DNA of 64,000 nt from Mucilaginibacter sp. (GTDB lineage: Bacteria; Bacteroidota; Bacteroidia; Sphingobacteriales; Sphingobacteriaceae), in assembly GCF_028288225.1 (NCBI RefSeq), contig NZ_JAQBOC010000088.1, positions 1 through 64,000 of the forward strand, read 5' to 3'. A model generated the notes under the pieces. The model was not told the DNA's origin. It saw only the letters and a program-made list of their open reading frames with translations, and ran no database searches. A program made the position numbers and the translations under genes. This document shows positions 41,325 to 51,289 of this stretch, in pieces; position 1 is the first letter of the stretch; each line of letters begins with the position of its first letter.

Positions 41325-42563
41325 TTAGTAAACAACAGCTATGTCTTTAATGGGCTCATCTTCTATTTGATGAGCATCAATTTTTTGATACTGTAGTATA
41401 GCAAAATATAGAAATATGGTAGGCCCATCAACACTCATAAGCCATCCGTTGTGCGATAAAGCATTTAAAGACACCGCTATAAAAGAAAATAACAAGGCTA
41501 CATATAATGCGTTTTGTTTTAACCGGATATTTTTCATTGTTTGCCAAAACGACTGTGCAATTTTGTAATAAATTATAATTAATATACCTAAGCCTAAAAT
41601 TGGCCCCAGGTAGGTAATAAACATTAAATAGGCATTATGCGAGGTTAGTCCGAATGTAAACGTTTGATTTCTGTAGGTTACCTCCTCCCAACTTTTCCCG
41701 TAAAAAATAATACCAAAAGGATAGTCAGCTAAAATTTTCAGGTTTTCTGCAGCAAGATCCACACGGTTAAACTCATTAGCTTCCTTTGCCTGATTTTTGG
41801 ACATGATATTGTTTTTTTCATCCAAATTTCCCTTTAACACATAGGTATAAACAGCAAAACCTAAAATTACAGTTGCAGCAATAAGCAACACAGCCTTAAA
41901 CCGATAATAAATTAACAAGAATAACACTACCGCCCCCCCAAAACTTATAAATGCCGAACGATTCATACCTAAATAAATAGAGGTTATGCAAACACAAAAA
42001 ACAATAATTTTCACTAAAAGATATTGCCTGAAAGTACATGCCGCAACAAAAGCAAAAACTGTGAAGGCAGCTATTTGATACCCAAAGGTGAACTGTGTTG
42101 TTGCCAGCCCTGCCGGGCTTTGCTTTACTTGCTCGTCAAGCATCCTGCTTCGCAGCGGATCAATTATAGATGGAAAAGGATGATCTAAAACCATTATAAG
42201 CATTGAACCCATCAATAGTATAAACATTATAAAAACTGAAAGATTAAAACGCTTTTTACTTAATCCGACAAAATAATTGAAGTATAGCGAGCAGGTTAAA
42301 ATTGTAACGAATATTGCAAAAAATGCTATGTAGTCGCCCATGCCAACTATGTAATATAAAAATACAGCTAAAGTGAACACCAGCATTTCCTTGTAATATG
42401 TAAAATCAGAATACCGCAAGGGCTTTTCCAGAAAGAATAATAGCAGCGAACCAAAAAGTATAGGGGCCGGTACTTTTAAAAAATCTGTCATGAACATTCC
42501 AAATGCAAGTGTGTACAAATAGAAGATTATTGAAAAATAAAAAATGAACTTTTTGAGTAACAT
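41325..42563 (-). CDS. O-antigen/EPS polymerase-like membrane protein (Wzy/WaaL family)
   Basis: 412 residues with about ten TM helices and a periplasmic loop between them (about 270-320) containing ANEFNRVDLAAENLKILADY and FGLTSHNAYLMFITYLG. The HNAYL motif and loop position are typical of Wzy/O-antigen ligase proteins. It polymerises the repeat unit at the periplasmic face. Along with Wza, Wzc and the flippase it completes a Wzx/Wzy-dependent export system. Confidence 0.8.
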   Translation of the reverse strand: MLLKKFIFYFSIIFYLYTLAFGMFMTDFLKVPAPILFGSLLLFFLEKPLRYSDFTYYKEMLVFTLAVFLYYIVGMGDYIAFFAIFVTILTCSLYFNYFVGLSKKRFNLSVFIMFILLMGSMLIMVLDHPFPSIIDPLRSRMLDEQVKQSPAGLATTQFTFGYQIAAFTVFAFVAACTFRQYLLVKIIVFCVCITSIYLGMNRSAFISFGGAVVLFLLIYYRFKAVLLIAATVILGFAVYTYVLKGNLDEKNNIMSKNQAKEANEFNRVDLAAENLKILADYPFGIIFYGKSWEEVTYRNQTFTFGLTSHNAYLMFITYLGPILGLGILIIIYYKIAQSFWQTMKNIRLKQNALYVALLFSFIAVSLNALSHNGWLMSVDGPTIFLYFAILQYQKIDAHQIEDEPIKDIAVVY

Positions 42564-42577
42564 ATTAACGGATGATT

Positions 42578-43171
42578 TTAATTAATTAGCCTTTTTAGTG
42601 TGTAGAGCATTATTTTAATATCCATCCAAAAGCTCCGTCTATCAATATATCCCAGGTTTTGAATAATTTTAGAAGGTATTATCTCATCTATATAAAATTT
42701 TTCGGGGTCATCAGAATGTGCTAGCAATTCATTTTCATTAAAATATTGAATAGATGCCCAATCTGTTATGCCTGGCTTAACACTCAGAACCCTGAGTTGC
42801 GTCTCGTTATATAATTTTACGTACTTATTAACTTCGGGTCGGGGGCCAACAAAACTCATATCACCAATAAGAACATTAAATAATTGTGGCAACTCGTCGA
42901 GTTTGAATTTGCGCAGCCAATAACCAACCGGGGTAATTCTATGATCATGATTACCGATGGTTAATAATCCAAGGTGGTCTGAATTAATAAACATAGTTCT
43001 GAACTTAAAAAGTTTAAATACACAGCCATTTTTTCCTACCCTATTCTGCATGTAAAATATTCCACCATTTGAGTTTAGCGTAATAAATACTGCAATTAAA
43101 AAAAACAAAGGGGTCAGCAAAAAAATTGATGCAAGTGCAAAAACGATATCGAAAATTCTCTTAATAATCAT
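42578..43171 (-). CDS. Initiating phosphoglycosyltransferase (PglC/WcaJ C-terminal-type)
   Basis: About 197 residues. A single N-terminal membrane helix (IFDIVFALASIFLLTPLFFL) is followed by the catalytic segment VFKLFKFRTMFINSD, LRKFKLDELPQLFNVL and SFVGPRPEVNKYV. The size matches the small monotopic PglC class, which starts EPS synthesis by transferring phosphosugar to undecaprenyl phosphate. A clear AGGAGGA (complement of 43178-43184) lies six bases before the ATG at 43171, so that start is preferred over a longer one. It is directly preceded by a 4-aminotransferase, as in Pgl-type pathways. Confidence 0.9.
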   Translation of the reverse strand: MIIKRIFDIVFALASIFLLTPLFFLIAVFITLNSNGGIFYMQNRVGKNGCVFKLFKFRTMFINSDHLGLLTIGNHDHRITPVGYWLRKFKLDELPQLFNVLIGDMSFVGPRPEVNKYVKLYNETQLRVLSVKPGITDWASIQYFNENELLAHSDDPEKFYIDEIIPSKIIQNLGYIDRRSFWMDIKIMLYTLKRLIN

Positions 43172-43191
43172 TTTTAGTCCTCCTATATTTA

Positions 43192-44451
43192 TCACGCCTC
43201 AACTTTATAGTCCAAAGCTATAGCCTCGCTTTTTACATAACCCATTACAGCATTTACTGAGCCTATTACCGTTTCTATAATAAAATCTAATTCAGCATTG
43301 GTTAATTGGGGGTAAATTGGCAATGAGATCTCTCTTGAAAACTGCAAATAAGATGATGGATAATCACTTATTTTATACCCCAGACTTTTAAAGAATGTTA
43401 ACATTGGTAATGGTATGAAATGTACATTTACAGCCACACCCTTACTAACTACATCTTCAATAATCTGATCACGCTGAAACTCCGATAAATTTTTAATTCT
43501 CAAAGCAAATATGTGGTAGGATGATTCGCGGTTGTCCTTAAGAAGCGGGGGTGCCATGAACCAATTCATTTTCTTGAAACCTTTACAGTATTTTAAAGCG
43601 ATCAGCTTTCTAACAGGGAGAAGCGCACACTCGTATTTTTTAATTTGTGCTAATCCTATAGCGGCACATATATCAGGCATGTTAACTTTTAAGCCCTGGA
43701 AAAGTACATCGTATTTCCAACCGGCGCCCCTGGATTTAGCAAATGCATCCTTATTTTGCCCATTTAATGTATACATCTTTAAATACTGATACTCCTCGTA
43801 GGTATCAAATGCCGGGGGTAGATTTAAACAAATACATCCTCCTTCGGCAGTGGTGATATTTTTAACCGCATGGAAGGAGAAAATGGCAATATCACTTTGC
43901 TTCGCTGCGGCCAAACCGTTAATTGTTGCCCCAAGGGAGTGAGCCGCGTCCGCAATTAGTAATATTCTTCCTAAAGCTCTTTGTTTGTTGGATTCGGCAT
44001 TAAACAAACTGTTTATTTCCGGCATCCTTATTATATTATTCAATTTTTCATAATCACAGGGCCATCCGGCAATATCCACAGCAATTATTGCTTTTGTTTT
44101 AGGAGTTATTGCTTTAAGCACAGCCTTTGATGATATACAAAAATCATCGTTTACATCTACTATTACAGGAGTTGCTCCACAATGCAACACACACAACGCC
44201 GTAGCACAATAGGTATAGGCGGGTACGATCACTTCATCACCTGCTTTTATTCCAAACCACTTCAGCATTAATATGGCTCCAGACGTCCATGAGTTAACAC
44301 ATATGGCAGCATCTGAAGAAGTGAGCTTTTTCACCTCATTTTCAAGCGCAATAACCTTAGGGCCTGTAGTTATCCACTTGGAGTTAAGCGTACTTACAAC
44401 TTCGTCAATAACCGATTGATCGATATACGGTGGTGCAAATGCAATGTTCAT
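43192..44451 (-). CDS. DegT/DnrJ/EryC1/StrS aminotransferase (PglE-like)
   Basis: 419 residues. WITTGPKVIALENEVKKLTS and CVNSWTSGAILMLKWFGIKA are typical starts, DAAHSLGA holds the PLP-binding Asp, and SFHAVKNITTAEGGCI the PLP-binding Lys. Such enzymes aminate the 4-keto group of UDP-4-keto-6-deoxy-GlcNAc. With the PglF-like dehydratase and PglC-like transferase this suggests a 4-amino-4,6-dideoxy sugar as the first residue. It lies 20 bases before the phosphoglycosyltransferase gene. Confidence 0.92.
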   Translation of the reverse strand: MNIAFAPPYIDQSVIDEVVSTLNSKWITTGPKVIALENEVKKLTSSDAAICVNSWTSGAILMLKWFGIKAGDEVIVPAYTYCATALCVLHCGATPVIVDVNDDFCISSKAVLKAITPKTKAIIAVDIAGWPCDYEKLNNIIRMPEINSLFNAESNKQRALGRILLIADAAHSLGATINGLAAAKQSDIAIFSFHAVKNITTAEGGCICLNLPPAFDTYEEYQYLKMYTLNGQNKDAFAKSRGAGWKYDVLFQGLKVNMPDICAAIGLAQIKKYECALLPVRKLIALKYCKGFKKMNWFMAPPLLKDNRESSYHIFALRIKNLSEFQRDQIIEDVVSKGVAVNVHFIPLPMLTFFKSLGYKISDYPSSYLQFSREISLPIYPQLTNAELDFIIETVIGSVNAVMGYVKSEAIALDYKVEA

Positions 44452-44525
44452 AATTTTATTGATTAGTAGGAGTTTAAACTAAATGATAATGAGACACATT
44501 AGTAATAGAAGGCGAACATTTGATA

Positions 44526-45287
44526 TTAGAGGCTTATACCCCGAAAGTGAGCTATTATGTCTTTTATAAAATCCTTTGTCAAGCGCATGTAGATAAAATA
44601 TTGCTCCGTGAGGTAATCCATCAAAGTATAAGTTTTGTAGTTTAAATCAGAGATGGAGACAAACCGGGTATGGTATTTTGCTATAAATTCTTCGAGCTTA
44701 TAAAATGCTTCATCAGAGCATGTTTCAGGGTGATAATTGAATGTCCAGGTATTGTTTGCTTTAACAGTAGCCTCAGGCAACTGTACCGGGATCCACCTGA
44801 AACCCAGCCGCGTATATGGTGATTTTAATAACCCATCGCTAATTGTTTGTATTTCAGAGTTTCTGACCAAAGCAATAAGGGTATTAGTATCAAACGTATG
44901 AGCGGGTGCAATAAACAATGAAGCTTGTACATTTTCACGCTTAAAAATCTTTACCGCAGCTTTTATCTTTGCTTCCTGTGTGTGCAGTGCTAAACCCGCA
45001 AATTCCGAACGTCTATTAAGTTTAAACAAACCTGAATTTTTATTCTGATACCGATGTTCAAAACCATGCATCCCAATTGTGTATCCTTTATCTTGCAGTT
45101 GACGGACCATTTGCCAATAATCCGGATTAAAACTTCCGCATGCGTTTAACTTAGGATCTTGATTATCAGGAATTACGGCAATTATGGGTTTTATCTCGTA
45201 ACGATCAAACAATTTAAAAAAACGCTCCCATTTCTGCAGATCATTTGTTGGGCACAAATCATCTAAACGGATTAAATACTGCAACAT
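44526..45287 (-). CDS. Polysaccharide deacetylase-like (DUF2334) protein
   Basis: 253 residues. IRLDDLCPTNDLQKWERFFK holds the metal-binding Asp pair, GMHGFEHRY the His-x-x-x-His, and APAHTF the second-block catalytic residues, matching DUF2334/carbohydrate esterase 4-type (NodB-like) deacetylases. It has no signal peptide, so it may act on a cytoplasmic or lipid-linked sugar. It lies 12 bases before the following glycosyltransferase gene. Confidence 0.82.
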   Translation of the reverse strand: MLQYLIRLDDLCPTNDLQKWERFFKLFDRYEIKPIIAVIPDNQDPKLNACGSFNPDYWQMVRQLQDKGYTIGMHGFEHRYQNKNSGLFKLNRRSEFAGLALHTQEAKIKAAVKIFKRENVQASLFIAPAHTFDTNTLIALVRNSEIQTISDGLLKSPYTRLGFRWIPVQLPEATVKANNTWTFNYHPETCSDEAFYKLEEFIAKYHTRFVSISDLNYKTYTLMDYLTEQYFIYMRLTKDFIKDIIAHFRGISL

Positions 45288-45299
45288 TTTATAATTGAT

Positions 45300-46496
45300 T
45301 TAAGGTTTTATTACAATAGCATCTTTAGGATGCGTTAAGATCCCATTGGTCTTTTTACCGATTTTTGAGGATTTATAAACCTGTTTTAAAATCAGATTCT
45401 CCCAATCCTTAAGAATTCTATCGGCATTATTAGTGTCATTAATATTTAAGGCGTGATTTCCAAGCTCAGCTTTTAGTTCAGGATCAATCATTATCCTTCC
45501 TATTGCATCAGCCATTGCTGTGATGGAGTTTCTTGGGATTAAAACACCATTATGCCAATTTGTAATGATTTCTGAAGGACCAAAATCACAATTCATTGCT
45601 ACACACGGACAACCAAAACTCATAGCTTCAACCAGTGCATTTGGATAACCTTCGTTCCTGGATGGCAAAACAAACATCTCAGCCTGGCTGTAATAATCCT
45701 GCAAATTAGTTTTAGAACCTGGTAATATTACCCTTTCCCGTAACCCGATATTATAAACCTGGCAAATGAGGTTGGCCCTTTCCTCACCTTCCCCAATAAT
45801 AAGTAAATCAATATCGTCAAGTCTGGCTTTAGCATAGGCTGCTATAAGCATATCAAAACCTTTAACATAAGCCAACCGGCCTACTCCAAGAATAAATTTA
45901 CGATGATGTACTTTTTCAGAAGATACTGGATTAAATAATGGTACAGCATTAGTTATTCTATATATGTTATCAAGGTTTTTAAAGGCCTCATTTTGCAGCA
46001 AACAATCTTCAACTCCTTTAGCGCTAACCACAACAGCTGCTGCTTTTTTGTATATCAAGGCAGCTAAGCGTTTATGAAAATAACCAAATTGATTAACAGT
46101 ACGATTGGGCGATGTCCTTTCAGAAACCAGGTAAGGTGTCCTGCTAATATTACAGGTAATACCGGCCCAAATATTTGCTGAAGTAATAAAGGATACAACG
46201 AAAACCGGTTTATGCTCCAGTAATAATTTTATTAGCTTATAAAAGGTTTGCAAAACATAGAAAATTCTATGCCCCGGAAAATTTTTATCGCGCTTTAAAA
46301 TATAAATAACCTTTACGCCCTCATCAATTGGATAAGCTGGTGTATTAGTATTTAATGAAACAATAAATGTTTCAAAATTTAATTGGTTAAAATAATTTGC
46401 CAGGGATATTAAAACCCTTTCGGCTCCGCCCCTCATTAACGAGGGAATAATAAAGAATAACCGTTGCTTTTCTGAGACAGCAGGCTTTGTTTTCAT
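45300..46496 (-). CDS. Glycosyltransferase family 4
   Basis: 398 residues. The start IPSLMRGGAERVLISLANYF, LGVGRLAYVKGFDMLIAAYA, LLIIGEGEERANLICQVYNI and PSRNEGYPNALVEAMSFGCP are typical of retaining GT4 enzymes with the EX7E donor-binding pair. It transfers a sugar onto the lipid-linked repeat unit. It follows the GT2 gene by 23 bases. Confidence 0.9.
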   Translation of the reverse strand: MKTKPAVSEKQRLFFIIPSLMRGGAERVLISLANYFNQLNFETFIVSLNTNTPAYPIDEGVKVIYILKRDKNFPGHRIFYVLQTFYKLIKLLLEHKPVFVVSFITSANIWAGITCNISRTPYLVSERTSPNRTVNQFGYFHKRLAALIYKKAAAVVVSAKGVEDCLLQNEAFKNLDNIYRITNAVPLFNPVSSEKVHHRKFILGVGRLAYVKGFDMLIAAYAKARLDDIDLLIIGEGEERANLICQVYNIGLRERVILPGSKTNLQDYYSQAEMFVLPSRNEGYPNALVEAMSFGCPCVAMNCDFGPSEIITNWHNGVLIPRNSITAMADAIGRIMIDPELKAELGNHALNINDTNNADRILKDWENLILKQVYKSSKIGKKTNGILTHPKDAIVIKP

Positions 46497-46519
46497 TTTT
46501 GATATAACTCTTAAATACC

Positions 46520-47374
46520 TTAAAGCAAATATTTTACCGTATCATAAGCTTTGCGAAGCTGTTTATTACGTAACTCAAATAAAAGGTATCGCCTTATATA
46601 TAAAAGCAATAGTTTTTTCTTTTGCAATGCCGGGTAAGTAAAATGTTTGATAATAAGGTTAAAATCACTGATCATTCTTTCCATTCTAATTTTTGCATTA
46701 ATCATACTCCAAACGCCTCCCTCATGATTTCGATAACAGCTCATCACTTCCGGTATTACATAAATTTTGCTGTCGGTATGAAGTGTAGCAAAAAGCTTAA
46801 AAATTTTATCGCCCGCATAACAACTAAAAAACCATGGATTTGCAAACAGCTGATGAATTTTAGGAATATTCCGGTATAAAACACTTGCGGTTTTAGTTTC
46901 TTCTTGTTTCCCTGCAAGCAAATCAAAATAGGTATGTACTAATGGTGTTGGCTTTGGGTGTACATAAAGGGTATGATTGCTGGCATCAACTACCCGGGTA
47001 TAATGGCAGCATATAACATAATCCTGATTGTTTTCTAAAAAGTCTACTTGCTTTTGCAACTTAAGCTTATCAGTCCAATAGTCATCTCCCTCACAAAGGG
47101 CAATATATCTTCCTTTACATGTATTAATACAACTAATTAAATTTTGGTGGATCCCTTTGTTACCGGCAGCCGAAACAACTTTTATTTTATCAGGATACTT
47201 GCTTAAAAATAACTTAACAATATTAGAGGTGTTATCTGTTGAACAATCATCGCCAATAATTATTTCAAAACGGAAGTTTGTTTGTTGTAGTAGAAAGTTG
47301 TCAATGGCTTGTGCAATAAACTTTTCATGATTATAAGTGAGGCAGCATATGCTAACCATAATCTCATCATTCAT
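46520..47374 (-). CDS. Glycosyltransferase family 2
   Basis: 284 residues. The GT-A start SICCLTYNHEKFIAQAIDNF, the metal-binding IIIGDDCSTDNTSNIVK and the ALCEGDDYWTDKLKLQKQ segment are typical of inverting GT2 enzymes. The start overlaps the preceding aminotransferase gene by four bases, so they are coupled. It adds one sugar of the repeat unit; which is not known. Confidence 0.9.
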   Translation of the reverse strand: MNDEIMVSICCLTYNHEKFIAQAIDNFLLQQTNFRFEIIIGDDCSTDNTSNIVKLFLSKYPDKIKVVSAAGNKGIHQNLISCINTCKGRYIALCEGDDYWTDKLKLQKQVDFLENNQDYVICCHYTRVVDASNHTLYVHPKPTPLVHTYFDLLAGKQEETKTASVLYRNIPKIHQLFANPWFFSCYAGDKIFKLFATLHTDSKIYVIPEVMSCYRNHEGGVWSMINAKIRMERMISDFNLIIKHFTYPALQKKKLLLLYIRRYLLFELRNKQLRKAYDTVKYLL

Positions 47375-48543
47375 ATTGTTCCATTTAATTTTACACTGGT
47401 AACAGGTGCAATTTGATTAGGCATCAACGTAACCGGCAGCTTTTGTTTGTTTTTTTCTCCATCTTCAAAATTTTGAGTCCGCAATAATAACCTGCAAATA
47501 AGATCCAGGTCTGAAAATGTTAGCGTGTGGTATAGCGGCAGGCAAACAATCCTGCATGCAATTGAATCACAAAAAGGCATATCCATTTTATTTACATAAG
47601 GCAGCGCCGATAATGAAGGATAGAAATATCGCCGGCAATAAACTTGTGCAAGTTCCAACTTATCTTTACTATCTTTCATCAAATCTTCGGTTTTAAAAAC
47701 TATCGGAAAATAGGCATAATTGTATCCCTGTTTATTTTCAAGTTTTTGAAATTTAACGTCAAGATTAGCAAGGCGCACCAGGTAATGCTCGTATAACAGC
47801 TTCCTTTGTTTAAGTATTTCGTCAACATGTTTTAGGTTACATAAACCCATGGCTGCATGAAATTCACAATTTTTAGCGTTGATGCCTTGTTCTGAAAAGG
47901 TGTCTATGCCTGAATAGCCAAAATTACGCATCAAAGCCATTTTTCTAAGCAATTCTGGGTCACGGGTGAATACGGCCCCGCCTTCAATTGTATGAAACAA
48001 TTTAGTTGAATGAAAGCTGGTAATGCTTATATCCCCATAATCAAATACTGATTTGTTGTCATACATCGTACCAAAACAATGAGCAGCATCATAAATTACT
48101 TTTAAACTGTATTTTTCTGCAATCTGTTGTATAGCTGTAATATCGCAAGGATTGCCAAAAACATGGGTTGCAAGTATAGCCGAGGTTTTTGGCGTAATTG
48201 CAGCTTCAATTTTACTCGCATCAATATTGAATGTTTCAGGATCAATATCAACAAATACAGGATTGCATCCCTGCCATACAATGCTGCTGGTAGTTGCTAC
48301 AAATGAAAAAGGTGTAGTAATTATGTCACCACTTAGGTTTAATGCTTTTATTGCTACCTGCAAGGCTATAGTCCCGTTGGTTACAAACAATAAATGTTTG
48401 ACTCCCAGGTACTCCTTTAGATTTAATTCAAGTGTATTTACCAAGGGCCCGTTGTTTGTTAGCCATTGCCTTTCCCAAATACTTTTCACGTAGTTTTCAT
48501 ACTCCTTTTCAGGAGGCAAAAATGGTTTGGTTACTGGTATCAT
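47371..48543 (-). CDS. DegT/DnrJ/EryC1/StrS aminotransferase
   Basis: 390 residues. QWLTNNGPLVNTLELNLKEY and LFVTNGTIALQVAIKALNLS, IYDAAHCFGTMYD (PLP Asp) and SITSFHSTKLFHTIEGGAVF (PLP Lys) identify the family. It probably forms another amino sugar, different from the substrate of the enzyme at 43192-44451. It overlaps the flippase gene by four bases. The last 20 residues (about KQKLPVTLMPNQIA) are a nonconserved tail. Confidence 0.9.
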   Translation of the reverse strand: MIPVTKPFLPPEKEYENYVKSIWERQWLTNNGPLVNTLELNLKEYLGVKHLLFVTNGTIALQVAIKALNLSGDIITTPFSFVATTSSIVWQGCNPVFVDIDPETFNIDASKIEAAITPKTSAILATHVFGNPCDITAIQQIAEKYSLKVIYDAAHCFGTMYDNKSVFDYGDISITSFHSTKLFHTIEGGAVFTRDPELLRKMALMRNFGYSGIDTFSEQGINAKNCEFHAAMGLCNLKHVDEILKQRKLLYEHYLVRLANLDVKFQKLENKQGYNYAYFPIVFKTEDLMKDSKDKLELAQVYCRRYFYPSLSALPYVNKMDMPFCDSIACRIVCLPLYHTLTFSDLDLICRLLLRTQNFEDGEKNKQKLPVTLMPNQIAPVTSVKLNGTI

Positions 48544-49979
48544 CTTTTTAGAATTAATTGGTTAAAATCTTTTAGTGCAGAAATTTTTATCAATAGGCTA
48601 AAACCATAATAAAAAACCATATAAAATATGCAAACTATGCCAATTCGAATAACAGAGTGAATAAATAGCAGTTCAAGCATCATGTCGAGAAAGTAACAGC
48701 CTAAGCCTATAGTGCCGGCTAATAGTAAGATTGGGAGAATATCTTCTATTTGTTCCTTCATTGGATAAGATATAAGCCGGCCGCTGTATGTGGAATTAAT
48801 AAAATAGGCTAAGAAATTAAAACCGAGCTGAAAATATAACAATCCATAAATTCCAAAGGGGATGAAGAGAAATATCCCTATAACGCTTAGTACTTTTTTA
48901 ATAACCTCCAGTTTTAAAAACAACGCACTTTTACCCGTTACCTTTAATATATTCAGATTATAAGCATGCAGAGGGTACATTATTCCGCTTATACACAAAA
49001 TTTTAAAATAAGGAACTGCAGGTAACCATTTATCTGTAAGTAAAAAATGAAATAACGGCTGCGCAATAACACATAAAAAAATCAATATAGGAGCATTCCA
49101 AAAGATCACCTGTTGCATTAGTTTTTTATAAACTTTTTTTAATTGAGAAGCATCATCAGCTATTTCAGCAAACATGGGATAAGCAACCTTATTAACAGCT
49201 GCAGAAATATTTCCAATTGGCAATTGACTTATAGTATCAGCACGTGAATAAAAACCAAGCTGAGCCGCAGAAAAATATTTACCTATAATAATTGAATAAA
49301 GATTTTGATAAACAGTATCCAGGAAACCCGATAAAGTCATTTTATAGCCGAAATTTATATGCTTTTTAAAACATTCCTTGTCAAACAATAGCGCTGGCCG
49401 CCAGGGGGAGAAGATCCAATGCATAGCGGTTGATAAAAATGATGTACATAATCCCATCCAAACCAAACTCCAAACGCCATAGCCCATTTTTGCCAATATT
49501 ATACCAAGTATACCGCCAGCTATAGCTGCAGGTATCTGCATATTGGTTTGTCTCTTAAATTTTAGTTCTTTAACCAATAATGTGCTTTGAACGCTAAAAA
49601 ATGCATTTAAAATCAGGATCAATCCGTAAACCCGAACTATGGCTTTTAACAACGGTTGATTATAAAAGCCTGCAATTAATGGCGCTCCAAAAAACAGCAA
49701 TGAATACAAAATGCAGCTTCCAATCAGGTTAAAATAAAATATTGTTGAAAAATCCCGTTGATCTGCATTAGTTGTGCGAATAAGTGAAGTTGTTAAACCT
49801 CCATCTACTAACATATTCCCTACTGCAATAAACAGGGATAGCATTGCAATTAATCCAAATTGCGAAGGCTCAAGTATCCTAGCCAAAAAAATCTGGATAC
49901 AAAATCCAACGACTTTAGAACTTACTTGCTGCCATAATGACCATACCAAACCTGAAACAGCTCTTTCTTTATAATTCAT
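48540..49979 (-). CDS. Wzx-type polysaccharide flippase (MOP superfamily)
   Basis: 479 residues with 12-14 TM helices. The start ERAVSGLVWSLWQQVSSKVV, ILEPSQFGLIAMLSLFIAVG and QLGFYSRADTISQLPIGNIS match the PST/MATE-like flippases that move undecaprenyl-linked repeat units across the inner membrane. The ATG overlaps the next aminotransferase by four bases. It lies 11 bases after the stop of the nucleotide-sugar dehydrogenase gene. Confidence 0.9.
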   Translation of the reverse strand: MNYKERAVSGLVWSLWQQVSSKVVGFCIQIFLARILEPSQFGLIAMLSLFIAVGNMLVDGGLTTSLIRTTNADQRDFSTIFYFNLIGSCILYSLLFFGAPLIAGFYNQPLLKAIVRVYGLILILNAFFSVQSTLLVKELKFKRQTNMQIPAAIAGGILGIILAKMGYGVWSLVWMGLCTSFLSTAMHWIFSPWRPALLFDKECFKKHINFGYKMTLSGFLDTVYQNLYSIIIGKYFSAAQLGFYSRADTISQLPIGNISAAVNKVAYPMFAEIADDASQLKKVYKKLMQQVIFWNAPILIFLCVIAQPLFHFLLTDKWLPAVPYFKILCISGIMYPLHAYNLNILKVTGKSALFLKLEVIKKVLSVIGIFLFIPFGIYGLLYFQLGFNFLAYFINSTYSGRLISYPMKEQIEDILPILLLAGTIGLGCYFLDMMLELLFIHSVIRIGIVCIFYMVFYYGFSLLIKISALKDFNQLILKR

Positions 49980-49990
49980 ATATGGATCTG

Positions 49991-51289
49991 TTATAATCGG
50001 GCGTTTACTATGCTATCCGGCAAAAAGGCTTTTAAGTCATATAGTACGGTATGCGGTTTACACAAGTCTTTAAGGTTCATTTCTTTAAATTCCTCGTGTG
50101 CCACAGCAAGTAAAATACCGTCATATGTTCTTTTTTTTGATTCACCGTTCTCACATATTACACCGTAAGCACGCCTGGCCTGCTCGGCATTAGCCCATGG
50201 GTCATGAATGTGTACTTTTATATTATATTCTTCAAGACGCTTAACTATATCAATTACACGTGTATTTCGAACATCAGGGCAATTTTCTTTAAAAGTAAAA
50301 CCCAGCACAAGCACTTCAGAATTTATTAGTGATGTACCACGACATGTCATTTCTTTAATAAACTGGTCAGCAACATAAGCCCCCATTGAATCGTTAATAC
50401 GCCGGCCGGCCAAAATAATTTCCGGGTGATATCCCGCCTCCTGCGCTTTTTGCGCCAGGTAATAAGGGTCGACCCCAATGCAATGCCCCCCAACCAGGCC
50501 CGGGCGGAAATTTAAAAAATTCCATTTTGTCCCTGCAGCCTCCAATACTTTGTGGGTATCAATTCCCAGTTTGTTAAAAATCATGGCCAGTTCATTAACA
50601 AATGCAATATTTATATCACGCTGGGCATTTTCAATAACTTTAGCGGCTTCTGCTACTTTAATTGAGTCGGCCTTGAAAGTGCCTGCTGTAATAATAGAAC
50701 TATATAGTTTATCAACAATATCAGCAGTTTCCAGATTTGAACCCGATGTGATTTTACGAATATTGGCAACGGTGTGAAGTTTATCTCCGGGATTGATCCT
50801 TTCAGGAGAATACCCGGCAAAAAAATCAATATTGTAACGAAGCTTTGATGTCTTTTCTAACACCGGCATGCATTCATCTTCTGTTACCCCAGGGTAAACC
50901 GTTGATTCATAAATCACTATGTCGTTTCTTTTTAATATTTTGCCAATTAATAAACTTGCATTTATTAATGGCGTTAAATCAGGGCGGTTGTTTTTATCTA
51001 CAGGAGTAGGTACCGTTACAATATATATATTGCATGCGCTTAGCTTTTCAAGTTCATCAGTTAAATATAAACCAACCGGTGTTGTGCAAACATCTGTATT
51101 TACAGCTTTTAATTGCGCCTCACTAATTTCTTTTGTGTGATCCAGTCCCAATTTAAGCTGCTCAATACGATGAGCATTAATATCAAAACCAAATACCTTA
51201 TATTTCTTTGCAAATTCTACGGCTAATGGAAGACCAACGTATCCCAAACCTATAATACCTATTTTATAATTTAACTGTTCAATTTTCAT
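49991..51289 (-). CDS. UDP-N-acetyl-hexosamine 6-dehydrogenase (WbpO/TviB/WecC-type)
   Basis: 432 residues. The Rossmann motif GIIGLGYVGLPLAVEFAKKY, VTVPTPVDKNNRPDL, and the catalytic Cys in GGHCIGVDPYYLAQKA are intact. LGFTFKENCPDVRNT is the third domain. It oxidises UDP-GlcNAc or UDP-GalNAc to the uronic acid with NAD. This supplies a uronate for the EPS, amidated perhaps by AsnB. It overlaps the UpxY gene by 11 bases. Confidence 0.92.
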   Translation of the reverse strand: MKIEQLNYKIGIIGLGYVGLPLAVEFAKKYKVFGFDINAHRIEQLKLGLDHTKEISEAQLKAVNTDVCTTPVGLYLTDELEKLSACNIYIVTVPTPVDKNNRPDLTPLINASLLIGKILKRNDIVIYESTVYPGVTEDECMPVLEKTSKLRYNIDFFAGYSPERINPGDKLHTVANIRKITSGSNLETADIVDKLYSSIITAGTFKADSIKVAEAAKVIENAQRDINIAFVNELAMIFNKLGIDTHKVLEAAGTKWNFLNFRPGLVGGHCIGVDPYYLAQKAQEAGYHPEIILAGRRINDSMGAYVADQFIKEMTCRGTSLINSEVLVLGFTFKENCPDVRNTRVIDIVKRLEEYNIKVHIHDPWANAEQARRAYGVICENGESKKRTYDGILLAVAHEEFKEMNLKDLCKPHTVLYDLKAFLPDSIVNARL

